Shown here in pieces: positions 56,116 through 64,000 of a DNA stretch of 64,000 nt. This stretch comes from Epiperipatus broadwayi (Eukaryota; Onychophora; Udeonychophora; Euonychophora; Peripatidae), in the NCBI GenBank assembly GCA_028023455.1, contig JAQFVV010000021.1, positions 3,059,351-3,123,350 on the forward strand. Direction: 5' to 3'. The notes under the pieces are model-generated. The model had not been told where the DNA came from and did no database searches. It saw nothing but the letters and a program-made list of their open reading frames with translations. The translations under genes and the position numbers were made by a program. Position 1 is the stretch's first letter; each line of letters begins with the position of its first letter.

Positions 56116-58082
56116 AATGATCATGGTTTCAGTAATTTTTTCATGTTCTTGCAACACTGAATTTCATGTTTGCCTTTGTCCTTTTCTATTATATCCTTTA
56201 TTATAAAGTGGCCTGAATTTTAAAAAGAGACCACATTGCTGCAAAGATATCAGGTGGTGCAATAATGCTGTCTCTTTCTTTTATTTTTTGCAATTTGTTC
56301 CTATAGGTGTTAGGGTGCCTTCTCGTGTTGTTGCCCAGTGTAAAAATGCATCTGATACACCAGAATGCATATAGGCTGAAAGTGGCTTCCCTTATGGTGG
56401 GTATTCCATTATTTTTGAATGTTTATAGAATCTCATTTATTGTGGTTCCATTTTTCCTATATCCACCAACCATCAGTCTTACTTTTTCAAGTCCTGAACA
56501 ATTATGTATGAAATGGTCCTGTGTTTCCTTATCCCTGTGACACAGCATACACAAGAGATCTATATTATATAGAATCTTCTGTATCTAATAAAATGACTTG
56601 TAGGTAGTGCTTTCAAATTGACTTTAATTATGAAATCGAAAAATTTTGGTTCCAGGTACCATTTCCTAAATTTTTTAAGTAATTGGCTGTTCTCAATTCC
56701 CAATACAGATATTTGGTTATTCTCAGATTGTTTTTGTGTTAGGAAATCATGTATTTGCCAATATGTATATTTTATTGGACTTTTCAGTGTTACTTTGTTT
56801 TTGATGCTCTCAATGCTTTCAAGCAATGTAAAGATATAATTGTTTGTAGGTGGTGGATGATCTGTGGGTGTGATCTCCAATATTAGTTCAATATCTGGAA
56901 ATCTTTTGACTATGGCTATTAGCAGATTTATTGTTTTTTGTGTCTGAAACACTGATATTGAGTGAAATCCCAGACCATTCCATTTTGTTGGTTGGTTAAG
57001 TTGCTTTATTGAAATGTCAACTACTTTCCTGTTCCATAGTAGTTTGCTACAAAATATATTAATTGAGGCTATAAAAGGTTTTGTGAAACTGATTATTGGT
57101 AAATAGTAGCTTATTTTTGACATTATGAGTTGATTGAATAATGATATTTTATGTATATTGATAGATATGATCTGGATAATGATTCTGTGATTCTTTCTGC
57201 ATCCACTTTGAGTTTGTTTTGTATTGTTGTTCTTATTTGATTCATTCCCAGATAAAATGGAAAACCTAAAAAACTGCTGGGCTTTGCTTGATAAATTTGT
57301 TTGTTTATTTTCCCTGTAAAAATTGTCCAAGCAGCTGACTTATTGATATTGATTTTAAGTTTGAATTTTTTTGTATATTCTTCTATGATGTTTTGTAGTG
57401 CTTGTAGTTGCTTTTTTGATGTTAAGAATATTGTGATATCATCCATATAAGCTATACAAGGAATGTATCTTTTTGTATTTGGTATTAACACTCCCTGTAT
57501 TTTTTTTTCAATTTCTTCCAATAAGGGGTTTATGTAGAAGGTGAACAGTAGTGTACTCAGTGGTGACCCTTGTGGTATTGATTGAGTGGGATAGAATGAT
57601 GATGACATTCTTCCATTAAGTGTGATATGTACTTCTCTGTTTAAAAGTAGGTTGGCTATTGCATATAATATTGATCGTAGTATTTGTGTTTCCTTTAGTT
57701 GGTTTAGTAAGATTTTTATTGGTACAGAGTCAAAAGCACTTTCAAAATCTAGTTGTACTGCAATTGGAGCATATTTCTTCTTCTTAATTACTGAGTTAAT
57801 TATTGTTTTAAAGATTAGTTCTGCTTGACCTGTGGATGAGCCTTTCTTTGCATACTGATGTTGTGATATTTTTGTCAGTATAAATAGTTCAATTTTCACC
57901 TTTATTACTTTTTCTAGCAGTTTAATTCCTAAAGGCTCCATTGAGATGGGTCTTAAGTTGGTGATCTTGGTAATAGGTTCTTGTTTTTTCATAATTGGTA
58001 CCATTGATATGTTGTATAATCCTTGTATGCTATAAATTTTTTGTGATATTTGATTTGCCAATTGACACAGGTATGTATTTGT
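56116..58082 (-). mobile_element. LINE E, 5'-truncated, relative of LINE D
   Basis: Minus-strand LINE with its 5' cut at the trinucleotide array (58,083-58,287) and its 3' end at 56,116, the same 3' boundary as the short copy at 7,702. It carries the RT core, thumb region, zinc knuckle and C-terminus. In its own sense strand the array on its 5' side is (AAT)n, the same strand sense as for LINE D. There is no (AAT)n at its 3' side; an A/G-rich tail is there instead. Confidence 0.85.
56225..58061 (-). pseudogene. LINE E reverse transcriptase and C-terminal region, frameshifted
   Basis: The first frame (58,061-57,123) is an RT: NLRPISMEPLGIKLLEK, the aspartate box VQLDFESAFDSVP (near 57,735), IPQGSPLSTLLF (near 57,570), and AYMDDITIF, the catalytic box with M in place of the usual A (near 57,445). 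A frameshift near 57,150 (SIYIKYHY against HKISLFNQ) moves reading to 57,330-56,560: KISYYLPIISF, GLGFHSISVF, TDHPPP. A second shift near 56,565 leads to the zinc knuckle CMLCHRDKETQDHFIHNC (CX2CX8HX4C, about 56,500-56,555). A nonsense codon follows near 56,425, and then the terminal region matching 7,702-8,011. LINE clade unresolved (the knuckle is of zf-RVT type). The copy is inactive. Confidence 0.82.
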
Positions 58083-58287
<205 letters not shown>

Positions 58288-58939
58288 TGATTTACAAGTG
58301 TTGCACTTAGCTCTCACAACTTTTACACTGGGCAAAATAAAGATGCATCACTCTATATGTTTATGTTTAATTAAAAAGTAGAAAGTATTAATCTTTAATT
58401 AAGATTTAAAGTTTATATCTGCACTATAATAAATGATTAGTAATATTGAATAATATCGTTATTTTAATTATTTGGTATCAAAGTTATTTGACACATAATT
58501 AATTGTAATATGTGAACAAATGATGCAGGCATGTGAGAAATCATAACTTGGATAAACTGAAGAATTTGGGTTCTATATGAAAAGTACTTTTGGAATCATT
58601 TATCTTTTTCAGATATATTTGTTCACATCTTCATTAATATAAGGTAAAGTGGGAATGTTAAGTGTAACTAATATAAGTGCGTGTAATAAATGCTAAAATG
58701 TACAGTTTTCTTTTACTAAAAGAATCATTGTTTCTTCTTTTAGATTTTTAATATTTAATAGAGAGTACTTTTGCCGTTTTTATATCACTTTCAAAAACTT
58801 TATTAACCCTAAGGAGGTCAAAGTAAAAACATTACAGCATAGAATGTATGTATTAGAGTAATAAATTCATTATTAATATGTGCTGAAATTCCTAAAAAAA
58901 AAAAAATCATTGCAAATTTGCATTTACTACATTTATATA
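58288..58939. other. Unassigned stretch
   Basis: No gene seen. 58,695-58,760 (TGTACAGTTTTCTTTTACTA, AAAGAATCATTGTTTCTTC) is a diverged second copy of 23,160-23,225. Confidence 0.45.
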
Positions 58940-59275
58940 CACCTGTTTGTTCTCTTACCCATAAACGCAATATATGGGTGAAAGAAAAAACAGGTGTTAT
59001 TGACCTCATTGAAAAAATTAAAAGACTGAAGTAGAGTTGGGCTGGACATATTGCTAGAAGAGATGATAATTAATGGACAACTGAAATCTTAAACTGGATT
59101 CCAAGAGATTGTAAAGGACTCAGAAAGAGACCACATGTGAGATGGATGGATGAAATAAGAAAGTGTGCAGGGGTGATGTGGAGAAGAAAAACTAAAGATC
59201 GGAGAAGATGGATTGAACTTGGAGAGACCTTCATCCTGCAGTGGATTGATAATGGTTGATGATGATGATGATGAT
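58940..59275 (+). pseudogene. RTE-like LINE 3' end with inverted 5' tip
   Basis: Conceptual protein: SWAGHIARRDDN, stop, WTTEILNWIPRDCK, LRKRPHVRWMDEIRKCAGVM, WRRKTKDRRRWIELGETFIL, QWIDNG, stop, then a (GAT)n tail. It is the longest of the three copies of this tail in the window, with two nonsense codons. Upstream, 58,940-58,963 (CACCTGTTTGTTCTCTTACC) is the reverse complement of the element's own start (compare GGGTAAGAGAACAAACAGGTG at 28,709), so the 5' tip is inverted. Such inversions arise in LINE insertions by twin priming. Confidence 0.8.
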
Positions 59276-60464
59276 ATACAAAATATATGTTTGTTTTTAC
59301 TTATTTCAGTTACAATCTAAAAATTATTAAAAACATAAAAGAAAAAAAAATCTTTTCAAATAACGGAAACATTGATATTATTGAAACAAACAACCCCAAA
59401 AAAATATCTAATCTTATCATAAACCTGAATTTTCAATAATCGTCTTGCTTAGAGCATAAATACTTTTCACAACTGTACCATATTGATTTTGGGGTTCACG
59501 GTATCTTTTTGATTCAATTTAGTGTCAAAGTACTATGTTTCTAAAACATAATTGGCATTAAAATAAAATGACCATCACATTGTTGCAATATTCAAGAGAC
59601 ATCTCCTCTAGGCTGTGATAACTCAGAGTTGTCTATCACTACTTGACCCTTCCTGGAAGCTACACGCCGCACGTGTGCAGGAAATTTTTTCAGTAGGTAT
59701 CTTTTAATGCCACAAACCTCCTGTATAGTAGTTTTTGTCAATAGTAGCACAATCAGTGTGTGCGTGAAATTTTTGTGTTGCAGTTTGTTAAAAGCAATAA
59801 ACTATTATGTCTCTTACATAATTAATAATTAGAGAATTAAGGGCACTGTGATATTGAAAAGGTTGGGAAATACGTTAATTAAAATATAATTTTTTAAACA
59901 AAGTAATACTATGATTAAAAATTTTTATTTCCACATAATAATAATTTTAAAAGCAGTAGTCATATTCCACAGTAGCCAACAGTAGTTTAAATGAATTAAT
60001 TAATGCTTTCGTAATAAGTTATATTCCTCTCCTTTTTACGTGCATTTTTTGGACTAAAAACGGTTTACTAGTTTAAATATGATTTCGTCATGTTTCTGAA
60101 GAAAAATATTTTATAACAAAATGTAGTCAACCTTTGCAAGCTTGTTCGAGACACATTGAAGCGGATAGTTAATTAGCACTCTCTTCTACTCACTACTTTC
60201 AAATCTTTGTGATCAAAATTGAAAAGTCTACTGTTGCATTTATAAAATAATCCTCACTAACTATTTATCACTTTTAGCAGATCAGCTTAAGATTAACGCT
60301 AGTATGTGACTATAATTATAATTTTTTTCAAGTAGCAAGCTTTCATCTCCTTTCTCTATTTATATGTTGTTGCTGTTTGCTAAAATTTTACAAATTATAA
60401 ATGTTGTCAATAATTTATTTATAAAAAATAAATTATAATATAATTCAATATATATATATATATT
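59276..60464. other. Unassigned AT-rich stretch
   Basis: No gene or repeat boundary recognised. Confidence 0.45.
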
Positions 60465-60915
60465 CTAAAGTACAGGCTTTTTCATACCTGCACTCCAATA
60501 TGTAATATATAGGGGGTTTGAACTCATACTTTCACATCATCCTCAATTATCCAGCTATCTCATACTGCTGACACACTTGATCACACACATGTCGAAAAGA
60601 TAAATAATCACCAATATATGTATTTCGTGTTAAACCAGCACTCGTCAGTTGGTCCAGATTATCATCTCCACACATATATACAATCAATTCTCCGCTTATA
60701 TTAAGATAGTCAATCTTCATACTTTAATGGACAGCTTCAATCCACTCCATTCCACAACTCTTCAGCCGTCCATTTCATCGAAAATCTGATGATGGAACGC
60801 TCAAAACCCTCATTGGTGCCAATCTTCTCATCCTATCCATGTTGTCCATAAGTCACTCTGACCCCTCATGTACAGGACACAATCCATTTACATACATATA
60901 CGAGGGGTGAGAAGA
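60465..60915 (-). mobile_element. Family A copy, minus orientation, longest single-armed body
   Basis: Read on the minus strand it starts near GACCCCTCATG/CGAGGGGTGAG (60,870-60,910) and continues GGATGAGAAGATTGGCACC, GTTCCATCATCAGATTTTCG, GGACGGCTGAAGAGTTGTGG, GAAGCTGTCCATTAAAGTAT, CAACTGACGAGTGCTGG. It ends GTATGAGTTCAAACCCCCTA and GGTATGAAAAAGCCTGTACT. It extends further 5' than the other copies and is the best guide to the unrearranged family body. Confidence 0.8.
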
Positions 60916-63900
60916 CCTTACAGCACTATATTTTAATATATATTCTAACCTAATAAATTATATTCGGTGACATGCAAACGCGCCAATGTGCAAACTCGGC
61001 CTAGCTCAGTGGTCGGTTAGTTATAAAAAATAACAGCTGCAGAGATGTGCAGTTAAGACAAAAAAGAAATTAAAATCATAACAAATTATCATCAGTAAAA
61101 TAAATATCTTGGGACGAGAGAGAACTGCAATCATTCCCTAATTAATAATTTAGAATAAAATAACATCCTCTCTTTATCAAAAACACATTCTCTGAGCTAT
61201 AAGTATTTGCACTTTTAAACAATGATGATAACTTCTCATGTTCTTGTTAATGTTTCTAAAAAAAATATCCATTATGTAAACCATTTGCCAATATGATCTG
61301 AAAATACCTTTCTTATAGCACAATTGAAAATTAAATTCTTTTATGCCACACCATAATTGTAATATCAATAATAATAGATCATTTCTTAAATAAAGAATAA
61401 TGATAATGATAGTAATAATAATCTCAGGGTTTCTTTGTCTACTTTAATAAAAGTCTTTACAGTATTGTGCTGTTACACGTGACTGGAATTCTGGTAAGTT
61501 ATAGGAAAGATTCACTTTACTTCAAAGTTAATGTGTCCTCATATATCATAACAACTACTGTATTATTTAAAGGGGTGACAAATGTGATCAACAACGCCAT
61601 AAATAATCACATAAAATTTTGAATAATACCGACTTTGTATCCAGAATCTCAGTCAGAATAATAAAAAGACAAGGGTGCTTTTTGTATCCTTCCATCATCC
61701 ATGACAACACAATAAATTAACTAAGACGAATTAATTCGACAATTTAACTGAAATGTGAATGGAATAATATGCAGTCAGAGTTAATGACTTGGGAATAGAT
61801 TCATTTTTACACTTACATAATGTTTAGACTGAAGTTTGCAATTCCATAAATAATTATCATTAAAATAAAATGAAATGAAATATTCGGATATGCATAAATT
61901 TGTCTATCTGGTATATTAAGATTTCGAAAGTTTGAGATGATTTCCGACTCAAGAAAATGTTTTGCAAATATTGTGCAAACACACTTACATCTGGCATATA
62001 AAAAAATGAATTCACAACGAATATTGAAAAGACTATAATTTATTACTAACACAGAACTAAACAAAATATACAAATTAATTAGATAGTATCACCTTGATAC
62101 TAAACATAAATCATCACCTTAATCTGTCTACTATTCGGGTACAAATTAAAATTATAAATTAATACATGTTGAAGGTCACGCTATTGCACTGGATTAACTT
62201 GCTGGAGCATGAATCTGATTTAGCAACACTCATCTGTAAATTTAGTATTTTATCAATCTTTTACCTTGAGTTATTGACTAACTATTTATTTTATTTTATT
62301 TATTCTTATTAGGATATGAAATACGCAAAAATAATTACATATGATTTGTGTACTTTAATACAATGGGTTCAATGCAGTCCTTTTAAAATATGAACTCTAT
62401 TACCAATAAAGTTAACTAAGTTATAGTTTATAATTAAATAACTTATTACTAGTTATGGGTCATTGATCAGAAGTCCCACTCACCATTTCATGCTTAACCT
62501 AATGTCCACCTACATTATGATAAATATTTTAATTATAAATGGTTTAATGCACGCTAAGAATATTTCTTAACTCTTAATTAATACTAAATCTTGTGTTCAA
62601 ATATTCCCTCAATAAATAAGCGTTCTAAAATACGCACTATTTTTTTTTTAATTAATTTTCTTCATTGGTTTGCTTGTGAACTACCAGCAATGCTTGGTAG
62701 CACAATACAGATATTTATCTCAATTACTAAGGCACTAAATTACTAGTGATACTAAAGTGCACCTTGAGGAACTAACACATCAAAATATTTACCCTTGCCC
62801 CTAACTTTTAAAAGAGCACAATAATCAACACTTTCTATGTTGGAACTATCTTTAACTTCACACGAGGAATGCAGAATAATAACTAATGTCTGCAGAGTAA
62901 ATTACTACACTGAAGTATTAGGTGGTTTCTTGCCTATTAATCAGGCATAAAACACATAGGTGTGGAATCTATATCTTCCTACCTAAAGAAACGAACATGC
63001 ACCAAGTATAATCCTCTTTTGGGATTTAAAATACCTTAAGTATACTAAATATGAGAATCGATCACATGGACTATCAAACATACCATCACATTATATCAAA
63101 AACTATTCCTCTCATGGAAAAATAAAGTATTTTGGGGAGATCATTTTCATCCCACAAAATAAAATACATTATAAATATTAAAATATGGTGATATTAAGCA
63201 TATACCAACTCTACACTTAGGTAAGATAGCAAAACACACTAATAATAATACACCTATATTAAAATGTATACTTCAATCAATATCTGAAACCAATGGACAT
63301 GACAGCAGAAAAGTATAATAATTTTAATTTTAATGAAGGAATATTCAAAAGCAATGGGTAGCATACCAGCTTAAACTAAATAAAGTGGATGTGCTATTAA
63401 AGAATAACTGTTACTAAATTACTTAATTAATATAATATAAATTCTGTTGACACTTTAAACAAGAAATATCTTGTTATAGTCTTTTTCTTTTTAGAGTTAC
63501 TTCTGATAAATTTAAATATGGTTTTACTCATTAAAATAAATATAAAACATTTTTTCTTAAATCCTCACATGCAAAGTTCGTATCTCCAGTTGCATGTAAT
63601 AAATCAGATATATTTCATAGATATTACTTCACATTAAATACAAACTTAACCCAGAGTAATGATAGTAAGACATATACTTATCATTACAGGATCATTAAAA
63701 TATTACGTGACAGATATAAATCCTAACGAACATTGATATTATAACGCAAAATAAAAATTTTACCAATTAGTTTTTCTTTTAAAAAAAAAAAATTAAATAA
63801 ATAAATACACATTATCTCATTAGCAGAACTATTTCTCTGCTGAGCTGTCCATCTAGGTAAAGAGTTTCCATCCTGTTACATTTTTCAAAACATTGAAAGT

Positions 63901-64000
63901 AATAAACGCATTTTTCTTTTTCAATGAAAAGTTTTCTTTTCTCTGGCCCTTATAATAATAAACATTAAAAAAAAATAGTAAAACGAAGCTTAATTCCCAA
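60916..64000. other. Unassigned terminal stretch
   Basis: No gene, RNA or repeat boundary recognised in 3 kb. Short open frames (for example 61,813-62,073 minus) carry no recognisable motif. The sequence is less rich in microsatellites than the rest of the window, so it may be intron or intergenic DNA. Confidence 0.45.

Noticed and set aside
56307-57828. + strand open frames of 68-77 codons
   Set aside because: Shadows of LINE E, which is coded on the minus strand with clear RT motifs.

Overview
The window looks like a piece of nuclear chromosome from a strongly AT-rich invertebrate animal. It is dense in microsatellites and in decayed transposable elements of animal type: LINEs, an RTE-like LINE, Penelope-like elements with GIY-YIG endonuclease, mariner and Merlin remnants, tRNA-like SINEs, and palindromic non-autonomous repeats. 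No bacterial gene organisation and no convincing host gene (multi-exon coding, tRNA or rRNA) was seen. The phylum cannot be fixed from this sequence alone.

Layout. Positions 1-9,900: mostly featureless AT-rich DNA with a Penelope-like (PLE) endonuclease fragment, one SINE, an internally deleted mariner with TA-flanked terminal repeats, and a short LINE 3' end. Positions 9,930-10,763: AAT array and a compound GATA-type array. Positions 12,000-28,100: inverted-repeat elements (12.1, 18.7, 19.7, 20.4, 25.0, 27.8 kb) and a dispersed family here called family B. Positions 24,000-42,000: many copies of another family, here called family A, whose members carry inverted copies of their own 3' end. 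One family A copy sits inside a PLE, and another is bounded by an exact 16-bp direct repeat. RTE-like 3' tails occur at 26.6, 28.7 and 59.0 kb.

Positions 42,900-54,060 are the core of interest, an almost uninterrupted retroelement train: (AAT)n, LINE D, (AAT)n(GAT)n, an antisense PLE, (ATT)n, LINE A, (TTGAA)n(ATT)n, LINE B, (TTGAA)n(ATT)n, LINE C, (TTGAA)n(ATT)n. LINEs A, B and C are head to tail on the + strand, each truncated at its 5' end exactly at an ATT array and each ending in the same pentamer-plus-ATT tail. LINE C keeps an uninterrupted reverse transcriptase reading frame. LINE A has one frameshift and LINE B several. LINE E (56,116-58,082, minus strand), a relative of D, is again truncated at its 5' end against a trinucleotide array. 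The association of 5' junctions and 3' tails with ATT arrays, always in a fixed strand sense per family, is the best candidate for an undescribed behaviour: microsatellite-associated retrotransposition.

Three of the PLE copies share one layout, an inverted copy of the element's own 3' end placed at its truncated 5' side. Family A shows a similar layout at smaller scale, so family A may be non-autonomous and mobilised by similar machinery; this is inference. The last 3 kb hold nothing I can name.
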